64,000 nucleotides of DNA from G963666895 sp963666895 (GCA_963666895.2 CAXXNS010000014.1:9875-73874), one strand, 5' to 3'. Counted from the stretch's first letter, positions 1 through 7,703 are shown. The notes: generated from the letters alone by a model not told the origin. Numbers and translations are program-made.

Positions 1-677
1 GGGTCCTGGCCCGGCTCTACGACCTGGACAGGCCGGTCAAGGAGGCGGCCAACCAGGGGTTCATCGAGGACCGGGCGGCCGCGCTCATTCCCGAGGGACG
101 GGCCCGGGATTTCAACCAGGGGCTCATGGAATTGGGCGCGGTGGTCTGCACGCCCAAGCGTCCGGATTGCCACGCCTGCCCGGTGGAGGGACATTGCCGG
201 GCCCATGTCCTGGGCCTGGAGGAAGAGCGGCCCGTGCCCGGCCGCAAGACCGACACGGTCTACGTCACCGTGGCCACCGGGGTCCTGGTCCACCAGGGCA
301 AGGTCTACATCCAGAAGCGGCGGCTGGACGACGTCTGGCCCGGGCTGTGGGAGTTTCCGGGCGGGGTCATCGAGCCGGGCGAATCCCCGGAGTCGGCCGT
401 GGTGCGCGAGTTCGACGAGGAAACCGGGGTGGCCGTGGCGCCCGTGGAGCCCCTGGGCGTGGTCAAGTACTCCTACACCCGGTTCAGGGTCACGCTGCAC
501 GGCTTTTCCCTGCGTTACCGGAACGGATTCAGGCGGCCCGAGGTGCGCGAGGCCCTGGAAGGGCGGTTCGTGCGCCTGGACGAGTTGGACGGATTCGCCT
601 TCCCGGCCGGACACCGCCGCATCATCGACATCCTGCGCCAACACGAAGGTTTTCTGGCCCAGCTTGGGGCCCGATAG
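1..677 (+). CDS. mutY: A/G-specific adenine DNA glycosylase MutY, 3' part only
   Basis: C-terminal part of a MutY-type glycosylase; the gene begins before the window, so the catalytic helix-hairpin-helix region is not visible. The frame is open from base 3. The [4Fe-4S] ligands follow the family pattern C-x6-C-x2-C-x5-C (CTPKRPDCHACPVEGHC, about bases 147-200). A C-terminal NUDIX-fold domain follows, with a good NUDIX box (G-x5-E-x7-REFDEETGV). In most MutY proteins this C-terminal domain recognises 8-oxoguanine opposite the mispaired adenine and lacks a hydrolase signature. The intact NUDIX box here is closer to the MutY-NUDIX arrangement seen in some bacteria. Role: removal of adenine mispaired with 8-oxoG in base-excision repair. 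Confidence 0.88.
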   Translation, partial: VLARLYDLDRPVKEAANQGFIEDRAAALIPEGRARDFNQGLMELGAVVCTPKRPDCHACPVEGHCRAHVLGLEEERPVPGRKTDTVYVTVATGVLVHQGKVYIQKRRLDDVWPGLWEFPGGVIEPGESPESAVVREFDEETGVAVAPVEPLGVVKYSYTRFRVTLHGFSLRYRNGFRRPEVREALEGRFVRLDELDGFAFPAGHRRIIDILRQHEGFLAQLGAR

Positions 678-782
678 GTCCGCGCCCCAAGCATTCCGAC
701 GACTTGCCCGGACGGGCACGGCTCTTGCTGTTCATGGTCGGGAAGACCCGCATTTGACGGTTTCTTGACAAGGAGCAGGAAG

Positions 783-1760
783 ATGTCCGCGAACAACGAT
801 GTCCTGATGGCGCTGCTGCGCGACAACGGAGGCGTGATGCCCGGGCTGAGGCCCACGTCTCCGGCCGGCCGCATGGACCCGGCCGGGCTGGCCTTTCAGA
901 CCCAGATGCGCATGGCCCAGGCCCTGTTCACCGAACCGGACAAATCCGGATCGGACGACACCGGCATGTCCCTGGACACCAGCATCGTAAACGACGGCCT
1001 GCTCATGGACGCCCTGTCCACCATCACCCGCATCATGAACCAGCCCGACCTGTCCCAGGTCCGGGTTCCCGTTGCCAAGGCCGACGGGCCCGAGGACATC
1101 GGCGAGGCCGCGCTCACCGGCGGCCTGGCGGCCATGTTCGAGTCGGGCAAGGCCGGGGTGGCTGCCGTCGGCTACGACCGCGTGGGCGGCACCTCCTACG
1201 GCACCTACCAGATCGCGTCCCGGCCCGGGAGCATGAAGCGTTTCCTGACCTTCCTCAAGGGCGTCAACCCGGACTGGGCCAAGCAACTGGCCGACGCCGG
1301 ACCGGCCAACACCGGCTCCACCCGTGGGGCCATGCCCGAGGCCTGGAAGGCCATTGCGGCCGCGGACCCCGAGGGCTTTGAAAAGGCCCAGCACGACTTC
1401 ATCAGCAAGGAATACTACACTCCCGCGCGCAACAAGATCCTGGCCCGCATGGGCCTGGACGTGGACAAGGCCCCCACGGCCCTGCGCGAGGTGCTGTGGT
1501 CCACGGCCGTGCAGCACGGTCCCAGCGGCGCGGCCGACATCTTCACCCGGTCCGGGGAAGGCGTGGCCGACGCGTGGGCCGAAACCGCGGACACGGGCCT
1601 GTTTCGCGACCTCATCGCCAATATCTACGAGAACCGGCAGACCCGGTTCGGAGGCTCGTCCAACCGGGTGCAGCAGAGCGTCAAGAACCGGCTGTCCCAG
1701 GAGATGGAGCTGGCCCTGAACATGATGGAGCAGGGCGGCGCGTTGAACTCCCTGGTCTAG
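783..1760 (+). CDS. Putative lysozyme-like / peptidoglycan-active protein
   Basis: 325-residue protein. The ATG at 783 is preferred to one at 765 because AAGGAGCAGGA lies just before it. Residues about 110-150 contain MFESGKAGVAAVGYD followed by GGTSYGTYQIAS. This Glu / Gly-rich / SYG-Y-Q pattern is one I associate with lysozyme-like hydrolase domains of phage tail and VgrG-associated proteins. The first 100 residues are polar and show no clear signal peptide, so any export route is unknown. The C-terminus is helical and Gln/Asn-rich. A role in cell-wall remodelling is an inference from the motif alone. It stands alone between mutY and a convergent gene. Confidence 0.5.
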   Translation: MSANNDVLMALLRDNGGVMPGLRPTSPAGRMDPAGLAFQTQMRMAQALFTEPDKSGSDDTGMSLDTSIVNDGLLMDALSTITRIMNQPDLSQVRVPVAKADGPEDIGEAALTGGLAAMFESGKAGVAAVGYDRVGGTSYGTYQIASRPGSMKRFLTFLKGVNPDWAKQLADAGPANTGSTRGAMPEAWKAIAAADPEGFEKAQHDFISKEYYTPARNKILARMGLDVDKAPTALREVLWSTAVQHGPSGAADIFTRSGEGVADAWAETADTGLFRDLIANIYENRQTRFGGSSNRVQQSVKNRLSQEMELALNMMEQGGALNSLV

Positions 1761-1786
1761 GCCAAGGAGTTTATTGGCCCCTGAAC
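1761..1786. terminator. Possible terminator between convergent genes
   Basis: GGCCAA and TTGGCC (about 1762-1783) form a six-pair stem with an eight-base loop between the ends of two convergent genes. The + strand downstream is pyrimidine-rich, with TATTTTTCTTTC. The stem is short, so this is a weak call. Confidence 0.35.
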
Positions 1787-2245
1787 CTATTTTTCTTTCT
1801 TGCCGTGTTTGCTCTTGTTTTTTCCCTGCCCCTGTCCCTGCCCCTGGTTGCCTGACCCCGCGCCGTGCATGGAGAAGTTGAAGTCTCCGTTCTTGAGCTG
1901 ATGGAATTCGGGCGATCCCGGCTTGATGCCGAGGTTCTTGGCCATCACGCCCCAGCCCTGGCCGTGCGAGTTCTGGTATTCGCCCAGGACCTGCTCGACG
2001 GGAAGGCCGGTCATGCGGCCGAGTTCGAACACGAGAAAGGCGTCGGCCAGCCGACCGACCGAGCCGAGGACCGAATTCACCTGCATCTGCGGCGCGTCGA
2101 AATGCGTACCCAGCTGGACCGAGTAGCCTTGGGGATCGGCGCCTGCCTGGAAGTCCAGGTCGTTGAGGAAGTCGTCCAGCGGGTCGGCCAGGGCCGGAGC
2201 GCCGCAGACGAGGACCACGACCAGGGCAAGGAAAAGTTTTTTCAT
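1787..2245 (-). CDS. Small secreted protein of unknown function
   Basis: 152 residues from the ATG at 2245, which has AAGGAA eight bases upstream. The open frame extends further upstream, but that part has no signal sequence or ribosome site. The N-terminus MKKLFLALVVVLVCGAPALA is a clear Sec signal peptide with an AxA-type cleavage site. The mature part is soluble. The tail, from about residue 132, is a low-complexity Gly/Gln/Asn then Lys-rich stretch (GNQGQGQGQGKNKSKHGKKEK-like). I do not recognise a family. A periplasmic or secreted location is likely. A candidate sigma-54 promoter lies about 30 bases upstream (2276-2292). Confidence 0.6.
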   Translation of the reverse strand: MKKLFLALVVVLVCGAPALADPLDDFLNDLDFQAGADPQGYSVQLGTHFDAPQMQVNSVLGSVGRLADAFLVFELGRMTGLPVEQVLGEYQNSHGQGWGVMAKNLGIKPGSPEFHQLKNGDFNFSMHGAGSGNQGQGQGQGKNKSKHGKKEK

Positions 2246-2275
2246 GGGGGTTCCTTGGAAAGGGGTTTCTGAGTC

Positions 2276-2292
2276 TGCCAAGAATACGCCAA
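2276..2292 (-). promoter_or_regulatory. Weak candidate sigma-54 (-24/-12) promoter
   Basis: Read on the minus strand the sequence is TTGGCGTATTCTTGGCA. The invariant GG and GC dinucleotides are ten bases apart, as required for sigma-54. The -12 box is TGGC rather than TTGC, and the bases after TTGGC differ from consensus. The predicted start, near 2265, would give a leader of about 20 bases containing the ribosome site of the secreted protein gene. Confidence 0.35.
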
Positions 2293-2320
2293 GCAGGGGG
2301 CGATGTGAATAGCTCGGCAA

Positions 2321-2360
2321 GGACCCCATACGCGGCATTGGATACTGACGTATGGGGTCC
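2321..2360. terminator. Perfect 12-bp inverted repeat downstream of ribB
   Basis: GGACCCCATACG (2321-2332) and CGTATGGGGTCC (2349-2360) are exact reverse complements separated by 16 bases. The hairpin lies 11 bases after the ribB stop on the minus strand. No T-run follows on either strand, so it is not a textbook Rho-independent terminator. It could act as a 3' stabiliser or Rho-assisted terminator. Confidence 0.45.
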
Positions 2361-2370
2361 TCTGGATTGG

Positions 2371-3015
2371 TCAGGCTTGGTGTTCCTGGCGGAACAGGAC
2401 CAGATCCTCCACTGCCAGCAGGGGCATGCCGCATTCCTCCGCGAATTCGGCGACCTGCGGCAGCCGGGCCATGGACCCGTCGTCATTGGTCAGCTCGCAG
2501 AGCACGCCCGAGGGATCGAGCCCGGCCATGCGCATCATGTCCACCGTGGCTTCGGTGTGGCCGCGCCGTTCCAGCACGCCGCCGGGCCTGGCCGTGAGCG
2601 GGAAGATGTGCCCGGGGCGGTGCAGATCGTCAGGACGCGCATCCCTGGCCACGGCCGCCTGGACCGTGGTCAGCCGGTCCCCGGCCGAGACCCCGGTGGT
2701 CACGCCGTGGGCCGCCTCGATGGTCACGGTGAAGGCGGTCTGGTTGCGGTTGGTGTTGTCCTGAACCATGGGCGGCAGGTCCAGCTGGTCGGCCCGCTCC
2801 GGGGTCAGGCACAGGCAGACGATGCCGCTGCACCTTCGGATGAGCATGGCCATCTGTTCCCTGGTCAGGGACTGGGCCGCGAAGATGAGGTCGCCCTCGT
2901 TCTCGCGGTCCTCGTCGTCAACCACCAGGACGCCTTGGCCGGATGCCAGGGCGTCGAGCCCGCGCAGGACGCGTTCGCGCGGGGTTCCATGGGAAGTCAA
3001 GGGGGACTGATTCAT
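2371..3015 (-). CDS. ribB: 3,4-dihydroxy-2-butanone 4-phosphate synthase
   Basis: RibB converts ribulose 5-phosphate to the four-carbon unit used in riboflavin synthesis. It is 214 residues, a normal length for the stand-alone enzyme (no GTP cyclohydrolase II domain is fused). The acidic metal-binding motif DDEDRENEGD lies at about residues 32-41. The conserved GHIFPL, RRGHTEATVD and ECGMP-type segments follow. The start at 3015 has AAGGAGA upstream; an in-frame ATG nine codons earlier lacks such a site. It is transcribed alone behind an FMN riboswitch, so expression should fall when FMN is plentiful. Confidence 0.95.
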   Translation of the reverse strand: MNQSPLTSHGTPRERVLRGLDALASGQGVLVVDDEDRENEGDLIFAAQSLTREQMAMLIRRCSGIVCLCLTPERADQLDLPPMVQDNTNRNQTAFTVTIEAAHGVTTGVSAGDRLTTVQAAVARDARPDDLHRPGHIFPLTARPGGVLERRGHTEATVDMMRMAGLDPSGVLCELTNDDGSMARLPQVAEFAEECGMPLLAVEDLVLFRQEHQA

Positions 3016-3138
3016 CGCCGTCTCCTTAAGTAGAGGGTGCATGAATCAGGGCGCAAAGACGGACAACCGTCCGCGCATGACAAATTACAGGCGCGGACAG
3101 CCGCGCGCCCACGGGGCGCGTGGAGGAAGGTTGCCGTA
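3016..3138 (-). promoter_or_regulatory. Expression platform between FMN riboswitch and ribB
   Basis: The stretch between aptamer and start codon contains, on the minus strand, GTCCGCGC and GCGCGGAC, an exact 8-bp inverted repeat with a 14-base loop (about 3072-3101), plus GCGCCC/GGGCGC just upstream. No U-run terminator follows. I therefore infer control through alternative folding near the ribosome site rather than classical transcription termination, but the switch mechanism is not proven by inspection. Confidence 0.45.
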
Positions 3139-3280
3139 TTCTCTTCCATCCGGACTGTGACCGTCGGCTCCGGCGTCTCACCGGATCTGCTCGACCCTTT
3201 TCCCGGCTGGGAAAAGGCGCTCGCGGGCTCCCCGAGAAATCGGGATACCGCCGGTGGGGAATTCCACCCCGCCCTGAGAA
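3139..3280 (-). promoter_or_regulatory. FMN riboswitch (RFN element)
   Basis: Minus-strand reading shows the conserved RFN blocks in order: TTCTCAGGGCGGGGTG, CCCCACCGGCGGTA, AGCCCGCGAGC, GATCCGGTGAGAC, GGAGCCGACGGTCACAGTCC and GGATGGAAGAGAA. These form the six-stem aptamer that binds flavin mononucleotide. It lies 123 bases upstream of ribB on the same strand, the usual arrangement. Confidence 0.96.
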
Positions 3281-3325
3281 TAAGCCCCATCAAGATAGGG
3301 ACATGGGCCGGGATGTCAAGCCGGA

Positions 3326-4888
3326 TCAGGTGAGCATGAGCTGGTGTTCCAGCCGGGAGTCCACGTCTACGCGCAGGGTCTGCAGGGTCTCGGCCACGCT
3401 CACCCGGCCGGGCGGCGCGTCCTTGATGGCGTGCACGTGCCTCGCCTCGGCCACCATGACGTCGGCCTTGGCGTCGTCCTTGCGGAAGCTCTTCAGGGCG
3501 CACAGGGTGGCCGCCTCCTCCAGGCTCCGCGCGGGCACCTCCTGGTCCGGGAAGTCGCGCTTGAGGATGACGTGGCTGGACGGGCCGTCGGACACGTGGA
3601 GCCAGAGGTCGAAGGGGTTGGCCGCCTTGGTGGTCAGGGCGTGGTTGGCCTTCTGGTTCTTGCCCCGGGCCACCAGAAAGCCGTCCGAGGTGGTGAACAG
3701 ATGCACGGCCAGGTCGCGGAACCGCTTGGGGATGGCCCGGGGCTTGGGTTTTTCCCGGTTCGGTCCCGAGCCTGGCCCGCTTGATGCCGGGGTGGCGGGC
3801 AACCGGCCGGATTCGATGTGCTCCATCTCCCGGGCCAGTTCCTGCCGTCGCCGCTCCACGTGCTCCAGGCCCCGGTCCGCCTTGGCGGCCAGCTTGAAGC
3901 GCTTGGCCATGTTCTCGGCCGGGGTCAGGGAGGGGTCCAGGTCCACTTCCAGGGGGCCGTGCTCGGGGTGGCTGACCACGGCGCGGTCCAGCTGGGCCTC
4001 GGGGTCGAGCCGGTAGAGCTCGGCCTGCAGGGCCTCGGCCTCGGCCTTGCCCTGGCGCATGGTCCTGAGCCGTTCTTCCTCCTTGTCCAGCTTGGCCAGG
4101 TTCCTCCGTACCCGCTTCTCGGCCCGGGACAGGGCGGTGGACTGGTCGGACTCGGCCTGGGCCTCCAGCAGGGGGAAGAGGATGCGCTCACCGAACACCC
4201 GGGACGCCTCGGCCGCGGACTCGAAATCGTCGCCGCCCGAGTCCTTGTGGGGGCTGGTGCGCCAGGCCGTGGGCAGGGACGGCACCCCGTTCTCCGAGCC
4301 CATGTGGAAGGTCTCGGCCCGGCCCTGGGTCAAGTCGTGATACAGGGCCGTGGCCAGGGACATCCCGGTCTCGGGCATGGCCGCCAGGGTGGACAGGTGA
4401 CGGCGCAGGGGGGGGGATATGTGGGCGTGCTCCCGCCAGATGTCCGGGTCTGTGAGGACCCGCTCCAGGGGAGGCCAGTCGGGCTGGCGGCCGAAGGAAT
4501 CGTCCAGCGTTGCGGTCAGGGCCAGGTCGCGCCGCACGTCCAGGATCAGGAAGCGGCCCGCTTCGGGGCCGTCCTTGTCCGGGTGCGGCGGAACCTCCAG
4601 GGCCAGGCGTAGGCCCGGCCAGTCCACGAACACGCCGACGATTCGACGGTTGGCCAGCCGCTTGCGGTAGTACATGGCCCGGGCCGGGGGGTGCGGCGGG
4701 TTCTTGGGCTTGCGGGTGGTGAGGAACAAAAGGCCCACCGATTTGGCGGGCCTGAACAGCAGGAATTCCTTGCGGTCCAGCTCAAGAGTCCAGGTGTTGT
4801 CGGCCGGACAGAAGATTTTCTGGATGCGTCGCCCCGCGAGTCTGGGGGCCAGCTCGTCGGCCAGGAAGCGGAAGAAGTTGGCTTCCAT
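3326..4888 (-). CDS. NFACT-family protein (RqcH/NEMF/FbpA relative)
   Basis: 520 residues with an N-terminal NFACT-N domain (about 1-200), a central helical and charged coiled-coil part (about 235-350), a Pro-rich linker, and a C-terminal NFACT-R domain (about 395-515; key segment FLVARGKNQKANHALTTKAA then DLWLHVSDGPSSHVIL). Bacterial RqcH adds alanine tails to nascent chains on stalled 50S subunits. The N-terminal Asp-Arg pair needed for tail synthesis appears to be replaced: the matching place reads WPGLRLALEV. It is also somewhat shorter than RqcH. Ribosome or RNA binding is likely, tailing activity uncertain. It ends 28 bases after dksA starts its own unit and shares its direction. Confidence 0.8.
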   Translation of the reverse strand: MEANFFRFLADELAPRLAGRRIQKIFCPADNTWTLELDRKEFLLFRPAKSVGLLFLTTRKPKNPPHPPARAMYYRKRLANRRIVGVFVDWPGLRLALEVPPHPDKDGPEAGRFLILDVRRDLALTATLDDSFGRQPDWPPLERVLTDPDIWREHAHISPPLRRHLSTLAAMPETGMSLATALYHDLTQGRAETFHMGSENGVPSLPTAWRTSPHKDSGGDDFESAAEASRVFGERILFPLLEAQAESDQSTALSRAEKRVRRNLAKLDKEEERLRTMRQGKAEAEALQAELYRLDPEAQLDRAVVSHPEHGPLEVDLDPSLTPAENMAKRFKLAAKADRGLEHVERRRQELAREMEHIESGRLPATPASSGPGSGPNREKPKPRAIPKRFRDLAVHLFTTSDGFLVARGKNQKANHALTTKAANPFDLWLHVSDGPSSHVILKRDFPDQEVPARSLEEAATLCALKSFRKDDAKADVMVAEARHVHAIKDAPPGRVSVAETLQTLRVDVDSRLEHQLMLT

Positions 4889-4916
4889 GACTTGTCCCGG
4901 GGCGTCCCGGTCGGGG

Positions 4917-5279
4917 TTAGTCGCCCCGGACGCGCTCCTCGTCTTCCTGCTTGCTCTTGCAGGCGATGCAAAGCGTGGTCATGGGGCGGGCCTTGAGCCG
5001 GGGGATGGATATGTCGTCCCCACACTCGGCGCAGATGCCGAACTCGCCGTCGTCGATGCGTTGCAGCGCCTGCTGAATCTTGCGGATGAGTTTGCGTTCG
5101 CGATCCCTGAGGCGAAGGGTGAAGGCGCGGTCCGACTCGGCCGTAGCCCGGTCGGCGGGGTCGGCGTACACTTCACCGGATTCGGTCATATCCTCGATGG
5201 TTTCCTGGCTCTTCTGCAGGATGTCGTCGAGCATGCCTTCCAGGTTGTCGCGGAAAAACTGAATATCCTTCGGGTCCAT
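4917..5279 (-). CDS. dksA: DksA/TraR-family transcription factor
   Basis: 120 residues. The N-terminal half is a predicted coiled coil rich in charged residues, and a C-terminal zinc finger has CAEC and CIAC cysteine pairs (about residues 85-108). DksA inserts into the RNA polymerase secondary channel and works with ppGpp in the stringent response. It is shorter than E. coli DksA (151) and close to the short DksA-like proteins common in deltaproteobacteria. The start at 5279 has AGGAG upstream. It is the first gene before the NFACT gene, 28 bases apart, so the two may be co-transcribed. Confidence 0.88.
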   Translation of the reverse strand: MDPKDIQFFRDNLEGMLDDILQKSQETIEDMTESGEVYADPADRATAESDRAFTLRLRDRERKLIRKIQQALQRIDDGEFGICAECGDDISIPRLKARPMTTLCIACKSKQEDEERVRGD

Positions 5280-5331
5280 GAAGCACTCCTGTTTCTACCT
5301 TCTCCGGGCGTTGGCGGAGGTAAAGCGGGTG

Positions 5332-5359
5332 TGTATACCGGAAAACGTGCTATTGTAAA
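5332..5359 (-). promoter_or_regulatory. Candidate sigma-70 promoter of dksA
   Basis: On the minus strand TTTACA (5354-5359) and TATACA (5332-5337) are 16 bases apart, about 52 bases before the start codon. Both boxes are near consensus in an otherwise G+C-rich region. Confidence 0.5.
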
Positions 5360-5421
5360 GTCCAAACAGAAGGTTGGGGATAACAGGGGGTTGGCGTGAT
5401 GGAAAAACCTGTTTTCCGGGG

Positions 5422-5451
5422 TTGACACCACCTGGGGGCCAAGAGTAAGTA
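5422..5451 (+). promoter_or_regulatory. Candidate promoter of the tRNA cluster
   Basis: A perfect TTGACA (-35) at 5422-5427 is followed 18 bases later by TAAGTA. This lies just upstream of the first tRNA-Gly, which begins at 5467. Confidence 0.5.
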
Positions 5452-5466
5452 ACAACACCCTCGTGA

Positions 5467-5541
5467 GCGGGAATAACTCAGTGGTAGAGTGCGACCTTGC
5501 CAAGGTCGAAGTCGCGGGTTCAAATCCCGTTTCCCGCTCCA
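5467..5541 (+). tRNA. tRNA-Gly (GCC)
   Basis: 75 nucleotides including encoded CCA. The acceptor stem is GCGGGAA/TTCCCGC. The anticodon loop CTTGCCAA gives anticodon GCC, and the T arm contains GGTTCAAATCC. It is identical to the copy at 5626. Confidence 0.97.
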
Positions 5542-5549
5542 TTTTTATT

Positions 5550-5623
5550 GGCGGCATGGCCAAGTGGTAAGGCAGAGGCCTGCAAAGCCTTTATCCCCGG
5601 TTCGAATCCGGGTGCCGCCTCCA
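5550..5623 (+). tRNA. tRNA-Cys (GCA)
   Basis: 74 nucleotides with encoded CCA. The acceptor stem is GGCGGCA/TGCCGCC, the anticodon loop CTGCAAA gives GCA, and the T arm is GGTTCGAATCC. It lies eight bases after the first tRNA-Gly and two bases before the second, so the three are one transcript. Confidence 0.97.
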
Positions 5624-5625
5624 GT

Positions 5626-5700
5626 GCGGGAATAACTCAGTGGTAGAGTGCGACCTTGCCAAGGTCGAAGTCGCGGGTTCAAATCCCGTTTCCCGCTCCA
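5626..5700 (+). tRNA. tRNA-Gly (GCC), second copy
   Basis: 75 nucleotides, base-for-base the same as the copy at 5467-5541, with encoded CCA. It forms the end of the Gly-Cys-Gly cluster. Confidence 0.97.
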
Positions 5701-5707
5701 GAATATA

Positions 5708-5740
5708 AGGGCCGGTCCAAGGACCGGCCCTTTCCTTTTT
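5708..5740. terminator. Bidirectional Rho-independent terminator
   Basis: AGGGCCGGTCC and GGACCGGCCCT form an 11-pair stem with a two-base loop, followed on the + strand by TTCCTTTTT. It closes the tRNA cluster and lies at the end of the convergent nitroreductase gene. Confidence 0.85.
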
Positions 5741-6567
5741 CAATCGATCCACTCCGCGTTGAGGGGCTTGCGCGGCGGGATGGCGTGGTAGCGGAATTTG
5801 GGGAAGCCGAGCATCAGGGCCGAGTAGGCGCGTACGCCCTCGGGCAGGTTGAGTGCCTGGCGAACGGCCTCGGAATGCTCGGCCGCGCTCATGAGGAACC
5901 CGGCCCAGCACGCCCCCACGCCGTGCGAGTGCGCGGCCAGCTCCAGGTACGACACCGCGATGGCGCAGTCCTCGGCCGGGTTCTCCCCGGTCTCGGGCGC
6001 GCTGGCCAGGATCAGGTGCGGACAGTGCCGGAGCACCTTGTCCTCGCCCTGTTCCCAGGCCTTGACGATGCCCGGGAACAGCTTGTGCCCGGCCATCCAG
6101 TCCACGGTCAGTCCGGCCAGCCGCTGGATTTCGCGGTCGTCGGAATAGACCCGCCAGCGCACGGGCTGGGCGTTCTTGGCCGAGGGCGCGTACCGGGCCA
6201 CGTCCATCAACTCCTCCAGCACGGCCCGGTCCACCTTGCGCTTCTTGAAGCTGCGGATGCTCCGCCGCGACTTGATGAACAGGGCGACTTGTTCCGGGTC
6301 GGGCAGCAGGTCGGTCTCGATGACCTGGGCCTCGCCCTCGGGCAGCAGGCGCAGGGTCAGGGCGCTGCGCGGGCAGACCGTGACGCAGTGGCCGCATGCG
6401 ATGCAGTGCTTCCTGGCCGCCCGCCGCAGGGTGGGGTAGCCGTCCTTGGTCAGGGCGATGAGCTCGAACGGGCATTCGAGCACGCAGCCCGTGCACTGCT
6501 TGCACTGCTCCATGTCCAGGAAAAAGAGTTCGGCCATGCTTGTTTTGGGACCGGGTCCGGCTTCCAT
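5740..6567 (-). CDS. Ferredoxin-domain nitroreductase-family protein
   Basis: 275 residues. The ATG at 6567 is chosen because GGAGGA lies eight bases upstream; an in-frame ATG ten codons later has none. The N-terminus has two [4Fe-4S] motifs (CKQCTGCVLECP and CIACGHCVTVCP, about residues 20-65). A nitroreductase fold (about 85-260) contains SRRSIRSFKKRKV and the APSAKNAQPVRWRV segment typical of FMN binding. Such proteins are FMN enzymes that could take electrons from their own ferredoxin domain instead of NAD(P)H. The substrate is unknown. It is convergent to the tRNA cluster and divergent from the next gene. Confidence 0.85.
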   Translation of the reverse strand: MEAGPGPKTSMAELFFLDMEQCKQCTGCVLECPFELIALTKDGYPTLRRAARKHCIACGHCVTVCPRSALTLRLLPEGEAQVIETDLLPDPEQVALFIKSRRSIRSFKKRKVDRAVLEELMDVARYAPSAKNAQPVRWRVYSDDREIQRLAGLTVDWMAGHKLFPGIVKAWEQGEDKVLRHCPHLILASAPETGENPAEDCAIAVSYLELAAHSHGVGACWAGFLMSAAEHSEAVRQALNLPEGVRAYSALMLGFPKFRYHAIPPRKPLNAEWID

Positions 6568-6716
6568 GCGCGTCCTCCGTTGCGGGTCTTTACGGGCGCA
6601 AGCATACCAGACGGCCGGGGAGGGCGTCCATGCGAACAGAGCGGTACGGTCTGTGCACAAGCCAGGGCACCGGAAAAAACTTCCCCGGCCATCGGGGGAG
6701 CGGACCGAGGAAGACC

Positions 6717-7634
6717 ATGCAGCCACGCCCCAACACAGCCGCCGACTTCAAACAAGTCCCCTTCCTGCCGGACGATTCCCAGTGGGACCACTCGCCTCTG
6801 GTGCAACAGGTGGAGCGCCTGTTCGATCCGGCCGCGGACCTGGAGCCGGAACAGTGGCCCGACCTGGCGGCCAAGTATTTCTTCGCCTACGTGCATCCGG
6901 GCAGCGAGAAGGCCCCTGTGCCCCTGGCCGCGGTGCGCGAGCTCATGGAATTGTTCGCCCGGCAGGAGAGCCTCAACGAGCCGGACGACGACATCGAGGT
7001 CATGAACCTGCTGCGCCGCCACAGCCGCCCCCTGGCCCCGCTTTCCGACCCGGCCCTGGCCGGGCACGTGCTGCGGGCCGTGGCCGACATGGCCCCGCGC
7101 TGGGAGCCGGACCGGCCCGTGTTTCAGGGAGTGGACCTTTTTTCCGGGGCCGGATGGCTGGTCCTGGCCCAGCACGTGCTGGCCCGGCGGCTCGGGTTCG
7201 GCGACGTGCGGGTGCTGGGGCTGGAGCCCGACCCGGGCGTGGCCGAGCGCGGCCAGGACCTGCTGGAGCGGCTCGGCCTGGGCCGCATCAGGGCGGCCGA
7301 CCCGGCCGATCCCGAGGCCCCGGCCCTGCTGCCCGGCCCGCCGGACTTCGTGTCCACCGGGGCCCTGGGCTGGCACGAGCGCATCCTGACCCGGGGCGGC
7401 TATTTCGCGGCCCTGTCCAACCTGTCGCGTTATTTCGGCGGCCTGGTTCCGTCCGCCTGCTTCCCCGAGGGTCTGGTGGTCTACAGCCGGGAAACCGGGG
7501 TGTCCCTGCTGCTGTCGGGCGGCAATCTGTTCCAGGGACCGCCCGACCTGGCCGACACCCGGTTCACGGTCCAGGGGCTGTACGTGGACAATCGCCTGAC
7601 CCCGCTGCACCGGATGGGTGAGCACTACCGCTGA
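6717..7634 (+). CDS. Predicted Rossmann-fold methyltransferase-like protein
   Basis: 305 residues; the start at 6717 has GAGGAAG upstream. The N-terminal half is helical with no known motif. From about residue 140 it resembles class I methyltransferases: VDLFSGAGWLVLAQ fits the SAM-binding glycine loop, and VLGLEPDPG fits the acidic end of strand 2. The expected motif IV is not clear, so the substrate and even the activity are uncertain. It is divergent from the nitroreductase and 69 bases before the decarboxylase-like gene. Confidence 0.5.
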   Translation: MQPRPNTAADFKQVPFLPDDSQWDHSPLVQQVERLFDPAADLEPEQWPDLAAKYFFAYVHPGSEKAPVPLAAVRELMELFARQESLNEPDDDIEVMNLLRRHSRPLAPLSDPALAGHVLRAVADMAPRWEPDRPVFQGVDLFSGAGWLVLAQHVLARRLGFGDVRVLGLEPDPGVAERGQDLLERLGLGRIRAADPADPEAPALLPGPPDFVSTGALGWHERILTRGGYFAALSNLSRYFGGLVPSACFPEGLVVYSRETGVSLLLSGGNLFQGPPDLADTRFTVQGLYVDNRLTPLHRMGEHYR

Positions 7635-7703
7635 TTTCGCCCCCAGGTTGACCTCGTTCAGAGGCGGCTGTATTCCATTGGAAAAAATTCAAAGGGAATC
7701 GCC

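Noticed and set aside
2246..2434. 63-residue N-terminal extension of the small secreted protein
   Set aside because: It would bury the signal peptide and the inverted repeat. The shorter start has both a signal sequence and a ribosome site.
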